DNA of 64,000 bases from Lactarius indigo (taxonomy: Eukaryota > Basidiomycota > Agaricomycetes > Russulales > Russulaceae): positions 55,486 through 119,485 of the forward strand of contig JAFKAC010000142.1 of assembly GCA_025766275.1 (NCBI GenBank), given 5' to 3'. Position numbers and translations under genes: made by a program. Of this stretch, positions 22,525 through 34,079 are shown in pieces. Under the pieces are notes generated by a model, which saw only the letters and a list, made by a program, of their open reading frames with translations, was not told the origin of the DNA and made no database searches. Every line of letters begins with the position of its first letter. Position 1 is the stretch's first letter.

Positions 22525-24206
22525 TCAACGTCCACCACTAGATGAAGCGTTTCTACCCTGGCGCTTGGACCACGGATCTGAATTCCACATATTGGTGGAT
22601 TTCGGAGGTGCCAGATCCTCCGCGGGGATGATGGCCGATGCGACTTTGCTCCACCAGCTACTTTCATCGGGTCCCCGAGCTTGATTCTTGGACCACGGAT
22701 CTGAATTCCGTGGACTGCGAGTGGTGGAAGGAGTATTAGTAGCTGCTCTCGCTGCCTTGTCCTCTGCCTTCTGTCTTGCAATTTGCTCTTCGGCCTGCTT
22801 TGCGCGTAACCCAGCCTTCTCTACTTCGTCCCTGTTCCTCACTTCTACCGCTTCCTCCTTAGCCTTCGTCGCTTCTGCTCGGGATCTGGCTTCAATCTCT
22901 AGCCTCTCATTCTCGGCCTTTTGCTTCTCCTCCAATTCTGCCATCGCCTCTGCGGCTTTTACCTCGGCGAGTTTAGCATCAGCTTCCGCCTTGGCTTTGG
23001 CGCCGACATCCCACTCCTCCCTAGCTACCCCCTTGGCTTTCTCTTTAGCCTCGGCCTCGTGTTTTGCCTTGACCTCGACCTCAGCTTTTGCCTCTGCCTC
23101 TGCCTCGGGATCACGTTTCGCTTTTGCTTCGGTTCTACGCTTCACCATGGCCTCTGTTTCGCGTTTCGCCTTGACCTTGGCTTCGGCTTCAACCTCGAGT
23201 TTCACCTTCTGGGCCTCAGCTTCGACCTTGGCCCTTGTCTCCGGGTAAGCTTTTCCCTCGGGTTTTGCCATTTGGGCCTCGGTCACGTGGCGTGGTATAT
23301 CAACTGCGTCGACTCGAAGCGTACCACCACGGATCTCCTCCCGCACTGTTGCTACTAGTATAACATCTTCCATCCTCATCTGCCGGGCCTCATCCAAGCT
23401 AAGAGGCAGTGTTCTCTCGCACAGCGCAGCCAACGCAGGGAGTACCCAGTGGTTGATCAAAAAAGTGCGCGCAAGTATGAGTTTATCGTGTGGTGTGGGA
23501 GGTTTGATGGACTCTACGGCGAGTCTGCGAAGAGAGGCAAAGCCCCAGCGCGTAGACAGGTGGAGCACTGATTTCCATTGTTCATACGTCAGTTCGTGCC
23601 GTTCAAAATTCCTGTAAATAACCAAGCCTCAATAACCGATGGGTAGGCACGGGGATCTAACAAAGCTCACGCAGGGTACAAGACAGAGAGGAGGGCCTCA
23701 AAATCCTTGCGTTCGACGTCGCCAATTGAAATGATAGTGGGCAGAGCTTCGTGGTCACGTATGCCAAGCTGGGCAAATCGTGTAGAGAAGTAGATGGAAT
23801 CGCGACAGAAGAAGTATCGATGTACACAGTACAGCGTACCATCAATCTGCGGGCAAGGTCAGTATGTCGGGTATGGAAAGAATAAAAGGTCACGTACTAG
23901 AAATGTGACATTTCCGTCCTTGAAAAAATAGGTATCATGTCGTATGAACGAATCGTCAGGTGTCGTGTGCTCGTTTCTTGGTGTCTTTCCCTCCTCTGGA
24001 AACCCAGGGATGCTGGTGTGCCGAGCCCTAAATCCTGCACCAGGGAGCCCTCGGGCTTCAGACTCGGAAGCGGTTTTAGACATCTGGATTTGACCCGAGT
24101 ACGTATCTGAGAAGGTGGAGTCAAAGGAGACGATGGAGGCGGCACTTGAGGGAAGCGATGATATGTATATTTCGTTGTCACTCCAAGAGACGATGTGAGA
24201 TGCCAT
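22525..24206 (-). CDS. BTB/POZ protein with coiled coil and WNSDPWSK motifs (copy 7)
   Basis: Exons 24206-23898, 23846-23671 and 23611-22525, in phase, 523 residues. It starts MASHIVSWSDNEIYIS and the BTB is complete (RHDTYFFKDGNVTFL + IDGTLYCVHRYFFCRDS, with Cys for the usual Ser). The associated helical region (ESIKPPTPHDKLILAR) runs without an intron into a coiled coil of about 190 residues (QKAENERLEIEARSRAE), then two NSDPWSK motifs separated by ESSWWSKVASAIIPAED. It ends abruptly after QGRNASSSGGR. The longer tails of copies 2 and 10 continue past this point, so copy 7 seems truncated relative to them. Cytoplasmic or nuclear scaffold or adaptor role is inferred only. Confidence 0.8.
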
Positions 24207-24579
24207 CAAGAGAAAGAACTGTATCTGATACCAGCCCCTGCCACAATGGTTACGTGAGCGGACGCGTGGAACCCCTTAAAACAACGGACAGGATCTACGA
24301 CTGCTGTAGTCTAAAGTTTACAAGGGCGATTCGGGTTTGGGGGGACCTTTTCGTTTTTCTTAATCTGGTGCTAATGTGGGCCAGGAGCAACCCAATAGTA
24401 AGATTGGTCGTACAGAGGCCATTCCGCAACCGCGCCGCCCCCCGAGCTCCTGCTCTTACCACCACAATACGCGCGTCGTTGTTCAGCGCTTAGACCTGGG
24501 AGTTTGTTCACGGGTGAAGTTGCTTTGGAATAGTAGCGCCTGGACCTCTATTAAGAGACGATTACAACATACTGTAGCA
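24207..24579. other. Intergenic: promoter of copy 7, flank of pseudogene copy 8
   Basis: No gene. The conserved ACGT element (ggttacgtga) lies at 24248. From about 24490 to 24640 the sequence parallels 32290-32460, the 3' flank of copy 11 (tcaaaatgcaatgccaa and gatcactta), showing that copy 8 and copy 11 were duplicated together with flanking DNA. Confidence 0.5.
24248..24257 (-). promoter_or_regulatory. Conserved ACGT element upstream of copy 7
   Basis: ggttacgtga, 42 bp upstream of the ATG at 24206, followed like the others by a cg-rich stretch, ggaacccc and taaaaca. Confidence 0.45.
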
Positions 24580-25760
24580 CGGCTCAGGACCACCATTTAA
24601 CGTTACAGTAAAATCGCCACCAGTTGTGACATTCCCAAAATGCAATGCCAATATGCCCAGATCACTTACTACTGTAGCTGGCGTTTTGCTATCCGCAGGG
24701 TTGACTTTAGGCGCCGTGGCTTTTTTATAGTGGGCTCCGCACTGGGAGAAGCAATCTCTCTGGGCAGAGCGGTGTGCCAAACAAGGGAGGAATAGCGGCA
24801 CTGCCGTTGCCGAAGTCTGGGTGCTATCCTCTCCTTTCTCACCCACAGGTGACGCGGTTGTCGTAGGGCAGGTTCCTCGTTGCAGCTCGGTCTTAGGCTA
24901 GAGTGGGAGGCACTGTCGCCTTCGTTACGAACAGGTTTCCGGGGCATTGCAGCTTATATAACTTGTGCGACTTTGACCCCCTCGATCTGAAGGAACGTGA
25001 CTACGAAGATCCTACCGTCAGCCGCCACGAGAACGACATCCACAATACGCATCTGCCAGGTTGAAAGGCTCTGCTCACCTGTACAGTGCTGTCATAGTAG
25101 GCAGCACCCATTGGTCGACCGCATGGGTAGCGTCAGTATGAGCCGACCGTGTGACACTGGAGGATTGCCGGGCTTGAGGGCCGGTTTGCGAATAGAAGCG
25201 AAGTCCCAGCGCGTGAACAGGTGAGTACGACTTCCATCGTTGATACGAAAGGTTGTGCTCTTCGAAAATTTGGCGAGGTAGACACACTTTGAGATCCCGA
25301 TGGGGAGTGGATGTAAGAAAAAACTCGAAGTCTTCGCGTTCGACGTCAACTAGTGATACGAGAGCAGTAAGAGCCTCGTGGTCACGGGTGCCGAGTTGGG
25401 CGAGTCGGGTAGAGAAGTATACGGAATTTCAAGAAAAGCATAACAAATGGTGCCATCGACCTGCGCGATGCTAGTCAGAGAACTTGGCTGTGCGTGCCAC
25501 AATGGATCGTAACACACCAAAAACGTTACATATCCCTCCTTGAAAAAATGCGTATCGTGTCGTAGGAACGATTTATCAACTCGTGAGTACGTGTTGACAG
25601 GTGTCAGTATTGCACTCGGTTCGCCCTCGCCCATCGAGGAGTTCACAAAAATAGTCCTATCATAGCCTCGTTGGCGCCATGGACTTTGTGGACTTCTGGG
25701 AGCTGTCGGTATAGAGTCAAATGAGACAGTGTGAATTTGGCTCAAGCGATTTTTCTGGCG
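24580..25760 (-). pseudogene. Broken BTB gene (copy 8), relative of copy 11
   Basis: Pieces of all exons are recognisable: SFDSIP and RHDTHFFKEGYVTFL (exon 1), VDGT followed by a deletion of about 14 nt that removes CVHRYFFSRDS and shifts the frame, DVEREDFE (end of exon 2, donor lost), FEEHNLSYQRWKS then another small deletion, VDQWVLPTMTALY, and a tail with KGEDS joined directly to PPLFGTPLCPERL and ATAPKVNPADSK. The tail junction means most of the FG-repeat region of copy 11 has been deleted. Several independent frame breaks make it non-functional. Confidence 0.8.
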
Positions 25761-26283
25761 AGGTGTGCAGGTGAAGCAGGTGAAGAGAATCGAAATGCAT
25801 CGAGTAAGAATCACTGAGATGAAAGCGAACACGCGACCAAACAAACATTTACCGGCTACTCGGGCCGAAAGACTGCATCCTGCCGCCACCAACCGAACCC
25901 GAACATCGTCTGGAGTCTGAAGGTGAAATTCGTCGTACAAGTTCGTATACAAGTAAATTTAGGAATACGTGGGTGGAGACTCCGTGTTACTACCAAAGGC
26001 GCTCAAGCTTCGGCTGAATGGGGTAAAGAAGATAAGTGGGACGCTACGGAGACCATTGTAGCCTCGGACGCTTGGCCACGGACCCTTTCCTTCGAGTGTT
26101 CTTGGCGAAGGTTTTCTCCCATAGGCTTGAGCTCGTCTGCTTCAACCATCATCCCCGCATCTTTTTCTCTTTGAAAGTCGATATGCCCGACCCGGCGCCA
26201 TCTGCTTTTGATTTCGTAGTTGGCGTTCCCTATGGTCACGACGTCTCACAGTCGTACGCGTCTCATCTACGATTTGTACTTAC

Positions 26284-27377
26284 CAAATTCAAACTACTCA
26301 TGGCCGCTCTTATACCATTGCTACTCCACACTTCTAAATTGTCGCGTTCACCGTTGAACCCGGGCCTTTGTTCAGTAGTCTCACTTGCTGGGTTCACTGG
26401 CGAGACTTCATTAGCTTCATTACCCGCGGCAGGCATCGGCGTCCCGGCTTGCATTGCCTCTACGTAGAGTGAGATGTCAGCCGCGCTCACTCCGGATCGA
26501 ATTGCCTTGCTACGGATGTCTTCCCGTACGCTGGCGACGAGTACGACATCCTCGATATTCATCCCACGGGCTTCGTCCAGGTTAAGGGGCGCTGTCCTTT
26601 CGCATAGCGCAGTTAAAGCGGGAACAACCCAATGATCCACTGCATATGTGCGAGCGAGGAGGAGCCGATCGGATGTGGTAGGTGGCCTAATCGACCTCAC
26701 CGCCAACTTGCGAAGTGAATCGAAGCCCCACCGCGTGGAGAGGCGGAGAACCGATCTCCATTGTTCATACGAAAGGTCGTGCTCTTCGAATTTTCTAGCA
26801 GATGTATATGTCGATAAACAGAAGCACGAGAAGGTATCGAGAACTCACTCGGGATATAAGACAGAGAGAAAGGCTTCGAAGTCCTCGCGCTCGACGTCTC
26901 CTAGCGATACAACGGTCGATGAAGCCTCGTGGCCACGGACTCCTAGCTGGGCGAATCGAGTGGAGAAGTACACAGAGTCGCGGGAGAAGAAATAGCGGTG
27001 AACACAGAAGAGAAAACCATCGACCTGCGATTTCTCAGTACTTTGGAGGGAAGTATATGGCATGTAACATGATGCACCAAGAATGTGACATTGCCATCCT
27101 TGAAGAAGTATTTGCTGTGTTGTGGGAAAGAGCCACCGCTTTGCTGGCGTGAACCATCTGGTGTCTCACTCCAGCCCGTCCCCACCCCTAGGAAGCTCCC
27201 AGGTCTGCCTGCGGGCTCAGTAGTACGAGCCCCCGAAACCTCAGGGATAATTGGAGATTTCGTGGCTGGATCAGAGAGTAACGACTCAAATGGAACAACG
27301 GAGGGAGCACCCGGACTCGATGCGGCAGGAAATATCTTCACTCCGTTCCACCCCCAGGAGACGATATGAGGTGCCAT
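26284..27377 (-). CDS. BTB/POZ protein (copy 9), sister of the BTB part of copy 5
   Basis: Exons 27377-27078, 27024-26849 and 26794-26284, in phase, 329 codons to the last donor (gtaagt at 26283). It starts MAPHIVSWGWNGVKIF, so this copy shows the native N-terminus of the subfamily that copy 5 replaced with eIF4G. The spacer keeps SVVPFESLLSD and FLGVGTG. BTB: QHSKYFFKDGNVTFL + VDGFLFCVHRYFFSRDS. The helical region ends VYVEAMQAG-like sequence and a Ser/Asn-rich stretch. The tail exon is unresolved: an acceptor at about 26198 would add about 20 basic residues and stop at 26142. Another frame down to 26003 looks more like copy 5 but does not splice in phase. The strong donor makes at least one more exon likely. 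Confidence 0.72.
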
Positions 27378-28846
27378 CAGAGCAGAGTTATCTGCCAGTG
27401 ATCCTTATTAACGAGCCTTTATGTAGCATTGGGTACTGTAGGGATTGTGTTACGTCTTTACACATGAGGGATCTTCGTGCCGACCTTCGAACTTCCTAGT
27501 TGGGCTTTGGGTTTCTGGTCACAGTGGCCAGTGAGACATTCTAAACCTGATCCGCTTACTTCCCCGCGGCCATAGAGCCCACGACACTGTGGCACATCGG
27601 CACTTCACCTCGGGAATAAGCTTTTGTTCATGCAACCTAGCAGGGCGGACAGGTCTCTCGGACACAAACCTGAGAGTAGCGCAGTAAGCAAGTGAGCAAC
27701 CTGGTCATGATTGCATGAGCACTGGCAGAGTGTGAGTGGTTTACCGGGCCGGTCCTGCGAGGCCTCACTCAATTTTGGGAATTGTCTCTCACGGCCCAGG
27801 GCCGCGTTCTCGGCTCTGATTTTTTCAAGTCGCGCTTGACGTGTTGTGTGCCGCACCGTGCATCCCTGTGTGCGCATGCGGGTACTCACTTACTACGGTG
27901 ACTGGAACACCGTCCACACCGCTGCTCAACCTGAGAGCCCAGAGGGGTCACGCGACGTCATTCCGAATCCGCTGTGCTCTCTGGCTTGGAATTAGGCTTC
28001 TCTTGCAACCGACTCTGACACCGGTAATAGCCTAGTCGGATTGTGACGATGGATGGATGCCCAAACAATATGCGGGAGACAAGGAGCGAGCGCTGGGTCT
28101 CGCCGCCTGGGAGGCTCTGGTGTTTACTGCCTTGACTGCAGTTCCTGGGGCGATCCGCATTCTCAGACTCTTCGTGTTGGTTCTGGAATGTGTACTGTCA
28201 GGCTTAGAACTAGACTCGTAACCAGCCACATTATGAAGGTGCCGTGTCGCAAGCAGCGTAGAAAGCTCCCTTTTTGAAACTGAGGGTATCATTCTTTCCA
28301 CTACTAGCATCGTGGATCCCACGGTCGAGACCTCGTAACCTGTTGTGGTTCATAGGCCTCCAGTCTAGCATATTCTAGGGCTCTATTTTTTGTCTCGTTA
28401 GGTGTTTTGATTTCACCTATTCCTCCACTGGCAGGCAGCAAGCGGGTTTGAAACATTTTCTTAGCACAAGTTAGCTGTTTTCCTTAGGTAGCCGGGGGTG
28501 ACTACTCCTGCTAGCGCACATCGTTGTAATGCCTACTGTTTGGCCACGGTTCCTATTTACCTAGATCACCTTCTATGTTAACCAGAAAGACCTATATCGA
28601 GCGGGAGACATATGCAACGTCAGTTCTAAGTGACTACGGATATCTTCCCTCGTCTTTCAGCTCGAAGGAAATATAGAGTGAAAAGAACACAGTGATCGAC
28701 TGTAGGCTCGGTACTGGGTGAATGACAAATGGGTTTGGTAGATGTTTGTAGCGCATCGTCGAGTCAACCATGCGCCCTCAACCAGGTCGAGGCCTCACTC
28801 CCACTGTCCTTCGGATGTGCAGGTGTTGAATTTGGTGAGTTACCAC
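27378..28846. other. Intergenic between copies 9 and 10, nothing supported
   Basis: About 1.5 kb with only short open frames. The minus-strand frame 27605-27889 has a charged helical stretch (ARLEKIRAENAALGRER) and Cys/His-rich sequence but no partner exon or homologue I recognise. Downstream of the copy 10 stop (28680-28846) I looked for more retroelement sequence and saw none in frame. Confidence 0.3.
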
Positions 28847-31800
28847 CTATCTCTTGAGAGGTGGGAGGGTGCGGTCTGTCTTGTGTATCCAGTGTTTCAC
28901 TCTGGCGCGGGTTCCGAAGATATAAAGGTGTTTACTGTTGACTAATTCTCGAGCGATGTGGCCATCGGGATCTTCAAAGGCAACAATTAATGACGAGCGT
29001 GAGTTCACTCCAAAAATAGTGGGAGGTTTGATCCATCTAGGTCTATGTGTGATGTTGAGTGCTGCATAACCGGGGTTGTCCACTACCAGTGCCTCGTGGC
29101 ACTCATCGGGAGTCCAAGGACCTCGATTGTTAGTGACTCCGGTTGGAACGTTGTTGATGAGCACCATTGACCAGGTAACACTTGCCGTGATGTGCAGGGT
29201 ATTAAGGTACTCTAGGACGGAAAAATAGTTATCTATACTGTTCAAGGAGGCGCAAGATGGAGGACGCGGACTGGTCTTCTCACCCATTTGAGCCCGCTTC
29301 CCAACCTTTTTCCCTGGTGCTCCGGGGCTGGATGCGGATTTCGTGGGGGCAGTGCTGACTTTACGAATGTAGTCAAGCGCGACCTCTTCGCGGGTTGTTG
29401 TCTTTCGCCCTTGAGCCTTGTTCGACGCGGGAGAAGAATCAACAAACTCATCACCTGGGGCACCAGGTGCCATGGCGCCTCCGGCTGCCTCACCAGCATT
29501 GCTCGCATCCGTCGTTTTGGAGGGAACGGGTTTATTAGTTATCGCCACTGCCGTCTCGCTCTTCGTCTCATCAGGCACATTAACTGTAGTCCCTGAGAGA
29601 GCCACTGTAGCTGCCTCGCGTCTTTTCCCTAGAAAAACGGTCGGCCAAAGAAGAACATAGTCAATTAAAACCGCTTACCATCCTGCCCATCGTTGATCGG
29701 TTTAAGCTCTTGCGACACGAGGGTGGGTGAAGAAGACACGACGCCAGCCGGTAACAGTGCTGCTGTCATAGACGTCGTAGAATGTCTGGGCGCAGACCCG
29801 CGAGGAGTACGACTGAGGGTTGATGGGGGTCGGATAGGAATACCAGGGCCGCCAGGACACCTGAGAGGACCGAGTTCAGTGCCAGGAGATGAGGCGTCCC
29901 TGGCATGACGTTTAGACCACGGATCCGAGTTCCACGGGCTGGTGGATGTCGGAGAAGGGGTTGGCCCCTCCTTGGAGATCGCCAAAGCAGCTTGAGTGAT
30001 CTTACTGAACCAGGTGCTCTCACCGGCCCGCCGTGGGGCTATTGTACCGGAAGGCCGGGAAGTTACCAGTACTCTCGCGGCCCTGTCTGCAGCTCTCTGC
30101 CTCGTAATCTGCTCCTCGGCCCACTTTGCGCGCGAGTCAGCCGCCTCGACCCTCTTCCTTTCTTCCTCCGCCTCCGCTGCTTCTGCTTCGGATTTGGCTC
30201 CAGTCTCCAGCCTCTCCTTCTCGGTTGTTTGTTTCACCCCCAGTTCTGTCGACGCCGCTGCAGCCTTCGCTTCCTCTACAACTTTTACCTTGGCTTCCTC
30301 CTTGACTTTGGTCGCAGCTTCGGCCCTAGCCCTATCCTCCGCCTCACGTTTGGCCTTTACCTCCAATTTCTTCTCTGCATAAGTTCTTTCCTTTGCGCGA
30401 ATGGCCCCCTCTTGCCACTTGAGTGCCTTTTCTTCGACATCAGCGCATTCCTTGGCCGCTTCGGCTTCTAGAAGGCGCATGGTCTCCACGTTCGCATTTC
30501 TCTCTGCCTCTTGTCCTGCCATAGCCCCCAACGTGGGGCATTCTTTTGACAGCGCCCCGACCACCTCCAATGACGCTGCTTCAGGTGGCGCATCTTCTGA
30601 CTTGCGTACTCTTCTTGTTTCCATGGCTGACGTGGTTACACTTTCCTTCGGACCGCCCTGGTGCGTGTCCTCAATGGCGCGGAGTTGCTCCTTTCCTAGT
30701 GATTCCACTAGAATTCCTTTTGGCTGCAGGGTTTCAACAAAGCCGTCATTCGTATTGCATCTCAGGGACTACAATTGGTAGTAAGCTCACCGAACGACCG
30801 ACATCACTTTCGTCGGTGTCGCCTTCCTTCGCACTCCTATGTTGCGGACCCGAAGGTGATGCGACCCCCATCGTCTTTGCAACTTCCACATTTGGATCGA
30901 CAGCTGAAGCATCCATTGAATCCGATTTTTGCGCAGTGGCATCGTTCTTTTGCGCATCCCGGTAGATGTGGTCGCTCACGGGATGGCTCAGTTTTCTAGC
31001 TTGTGCTACTTCAATGTGGCGCCGTATATCAGCCGCGCCGATTCGAAGCAGACCGCCACGGATTTCCTCCCGCACCGTTGCCACCAATACCACATCTTCC
31101 ATGCTCATCTGCCGGGCCTCATCTAGGGAAAGTGGTAGTGATCTCTCGCACAGCGCGGTCAGGGCAGGGAGTACCCAGTGGTCGACCGAATAAGTGCGCG
31201 CAAGTACGAATTGATCGTGCGATGTGGGAGGGGTGATAGACCTCAAGGCGAGTTCGCGAAGAGAGGCAAAGCCCCAGCGCGTAGAAAGGTGGAGCACTGA
31301 TTTCCATTGTTCATACGTCAGTTCGTGCCCTTCAAAATTTCTGTAAATAACCAAGTTTCAATAACCGACGGGTAGGCACAGGGACTCAAAAATGCTCACA
31401 CAGGATATAAGACGGATAGGAGTGCCTCGAAATCCTTGCGTTCGGTGTCGCCAATTGAAATTATAGTGGGCAGAGCTTCGTGATCACGTATGCCAAGCTG
31501 GGCGAATCGTGTAGAGAAGTAGACGGAATCACGCGAGAAGAAGTATCGATGTACGCAGTATAGCGTGCCATCAATCTGTAGCCTGGTCAGTACATTGGGT
31601 ACAAAGCAAGCAGGCCGTGCACGCACTAGAAATGTGACGTTTCCGTCCTTGAAAAAATACGCATCATGTCGTATGAATGAACCGTCAGGTGTCGCATACC
31701 CGTTTCTCAGTTTTATCCTCGCTGAAAATCCGGGGGGGCTTGTATGTTCAGCTCCAACGTCAGCACTATGAGGCACAGCGGTTTCGGAGGCCGTTGGACA

Positions 31801-31938
31801 CATCTGCGAGCGACTGGGGCTTGGACTGGGGTACGTATCTGAGAATGTGGAGTCAAATGAGACGATGGAAGCGGCACTTGAGAGAACTGGTGATATGCAG
31901 ATCCCGTTGTCACTCCAGAAGACGGTGTGAGGTACCAT
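28847..31938 (-). CDS. BTB/POZ protein with coiled coil and retrotransposon-derived C-terminal domain (copy 10)
   Basis: Five exons: 31938-31627, 31575-31400, 31340-30791, 30723-29679, 29628-28847; in phase, 954 residues. It starts MVPHTVFWSDNGICIS. BTB: RHDAYFFKDGNVTFL + IDGTLYCVHRYFFSRDS. The tail carries a coiled coil (VETMRLLEAEAAKECAD), WFSKI, PWNSDPWSKRHARD and LRCPGGPGIPI, as in copy 2. Exon 5 has an acid/basic linker and, from about residue 845, VTWSMVLINNVPTG, GPWTPDECHEAL, YAALNITHRPRW, SSLIVAFEDPDGHIAREL and LYIFGTRARVKHW. That series is what I know from N-terminal (ORF1/gag-like) proteins of LINE-type elements in Agaricomycetes. Neither endonuclease nor reverse transcriptase follows. 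Intron 1 (51 nt) has no stop and is a multiple of three, so retaining it would give an in-frame insertion in the BTB. Confidence 0.75.
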
Positions 31939-32460
31939 CGAGAGAAAGAATTGTCTGATACCGGTCTGTAGTACGTAGTGCCTGCGTGTGTGCACCCTGT
32001 GATGGTTACGTGACCGCACACGAGGGACCCCCAAAGCAGTAGTCGGGATCCATCATTGCGGTGCTATCCAAGTACAAGAACGATTCAAGTTTTGACGAGG
32101 CCTGTGCGTTTGTCTTGGTCTGGTACTACCGTAAGGTCGGACCGGGAGCAAAGGATAGGTGGCGTACTAGCGTGACCGCGTCGCTCGTTCTTCGCACCCG
32201 AGCGTCGTTGCTCAGACCCTCAAGTCTAGCCTCAGGGTTCCATCAGGCAGTGAGCGCTGAGACCCGAGGCTCGGGAGTTTATTCACAGGTGAAATGGCAT
32301 TGGGATCTCGACCTCTACTACGGAACGACTACTAAGTATAACACGGCTCAGATACCGTCTAACATTCTAGAATGCAGTGATCAAGGCAGCCTCCGCGACC
32401 ACAATCACGGGAACACCGCCAGTTATAACACTCTCAAAATGCAATGCCAACGTGCCCGGA
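31939..32460. other. Intergenic: promoter of copy 10 and 3' flank of copy 11
   Basis: No gene. Contains the ACGT element at 32004 and the upstream block near 32080 (caagaacgattc). 32290-32460 parallels the flank of pseudogene copy 8. Confidence 0.5.
32004..32015 (-). promoter_or_regulatory. Conserved ACGT element upstream of copy 10
   Basis: ggttacgtgacc, 66 bp upstream of the ATG at 31938, followed by gcacacgagg as in copy 2. Confidence 0.45.
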
Positions 32461-34079
32461 TCACTTAGGTGGCGCTTTGCTGTCAGCAGGGTTGACTTCA
32501 GGCGCCGTGGCTTGTTTTACAGCTGGCTCTGCGCTGGGAGAAACAGCCTTTTCTGGGCGAAGCGGCGTGCCAAACAAGGGAGTAGCGGCACTACCGGAGC
32601 CAAATAAGGAAGGAGTAGAGGCACTGCCAGAGCCAAACACAGAGCCAAACAAGGGAGGAGTAGCGGCACTGCCGGAGCCGGAACCAAACGAGAATGCGCT
32701 CTTCTGGGTGCTCGTAGAGGATTTCTCGGCACTACCGAAGAGGCTCTGTCCGTTGGTTGTTCCTAGCTCCCCTGCCAATGGTCTCTGCTTTGGGGTAGCC
32801 ATAGTGGCGGTGAATGATGAAAACGCAGAATCGAAAGCCGTCTTTAACGCGGCCTCAGAGAACCCAGGGAAGGGTTTTGGATCTCGCTCGCCCTCACGTT
32901 TCGGCGCTGCTTGCGCAGGCCCTGCTGCGTTTCCGACTCCTTGCGCGGCGTTCTCTTCTGCTGATCTCGCTATGTCCTTGCCTTTGGGCTGTGACTGTCA
33001 TTTCGTCCCCAATGTCAGAGATTTTTTGTTTGCGTCTTTGAGAATGACAATGACTTGAACTCACAAAAAAATTAGGGCTCTCTTCTCCTTTCGCACCCAC
33101 AGGTAACGCGGCCGTCGTAGAACCGGTTCCTTGTTTGGCAGCTCCACCTTCTGGGCTAGCGCGGGGTGCGTTGTCGCTCTCATTACGTTTCCCGGCCAGT
33201 GCAGCTTCTACAGCTTGCGTGACTCTGGCAAAGTCGACCCTAAGGACGCGACTGCGAACGTCCTCACGTACAGCCGCCACGAGAACAACGTCCTCCATAC
33301 GCATCTGCAGGGCCTCTGTCAGGCTGAGAGGCTCTGCTCTCTCGCACAGTGCAGTCAAAGCCGGCAGCACCCATTGGTCGACCGTATAAGTACGCGCGAG
33401 TACGAGCCGGTCGTGTGGTGTCGGAGGATTGATGGACTTGAGGGCCAACTTGCGGATAGAGGCGAAGCCCCAGCGCGTGGACAAGTGGAGTACTGACTTC
33501 CACTGTTGATACGAGAGGTTGTGCTCTTCGAAATTTCTGCAAGGCAGGTACGCTTTGACAACCTAGGGAGTGGAAGGCGATATAAGAAACTCACTTGGGA
33601 TAGATTACTGAGAGGAGGGCCTCGAAGTCTTCACGTTCGACGTCTCCTAATGATACGAGAGTAGCAAGAGCTTCGTGGTCACGTGTGCCGAGTTGGGCGA
33701 GTCGAGTGGAGAAGTACGCAGAATCACGAGTAAAGAAGAATCGATGAACGCAATAGAGAGTGCCATCAACCTGCGCGATCCTGGTCAGAGAACTTGGCCG
33801 TACATGCCACTACGAATCGCAACACACCAAAAACGTGATATTTCCGTCCTTGAAAAAATACGTATTGTGTCGTTGGAACGAATCATCAACTCCCGGGTAC
33901 ATGCTGGAGGTTGTCAGGGTTCCACTTGGTTCGCCCGTCGAGGAGTTCACGGGATCAGTCCCCTTCTCGGTGGCACCAGGCCCGGGATGTACGTCGGATG
34001 GTGAGTCAAATGTGACGACGGAGGGTGAACTCGAAGAGGCAGGTGCACTGGCTCCCCAGGAGACTATGTGTGGTGCCAT
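32461..34079 (-). CDS. BTB/POZ protein with FG-repeat nucleoporin-like tail (copy 11)
   Basis: Exons 34079-33828, 33770-33595, 33536-33065 and 32988-32461, in phase, 475 residues. It starts MAPHIVSWGASAPASSSS. BTB: QRHNTYFFKDGNITFL + VDGTLYCVHRFFFTRDS; then NLSYQQWKSVLHLSTRWG and LPALTALCERAEPL. The last exon (donor gtgagt after ESPNFF, branch-like ctctgac, acceptor gtcacag) gives a 175-residue tail: a charged part (DIARSAEENAAQG), PFPGFSEAALKTAFDSAF, then six FG dipeptides in SLFGS, FSFGSGS, PLFGS, VFGSGS, SLFGSGS and PLFGTP contexts, ending VNPADSKAPPK. FG repeats of this kind form the permeability barrier of nuclear pores and bind karyopherins. A pore or transport-linked site for the protein is inference. 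Pseudogene copy 8 kept a remnant of the same tail. Confidence 0.78.

Noticed and set aside
26003..26239. Tail exon of copy 9 in the frame ending SLPHSAEA
   Set aside because: No acceptor joins it in phase with the donor at 26283; left as unresolved rather than annotated.
27605..27889. Charged helical/Cys-His minus-strand ORF as a transposon remnant
   Set aside because: No recognisable motif order and no terminal repeats found nearby.
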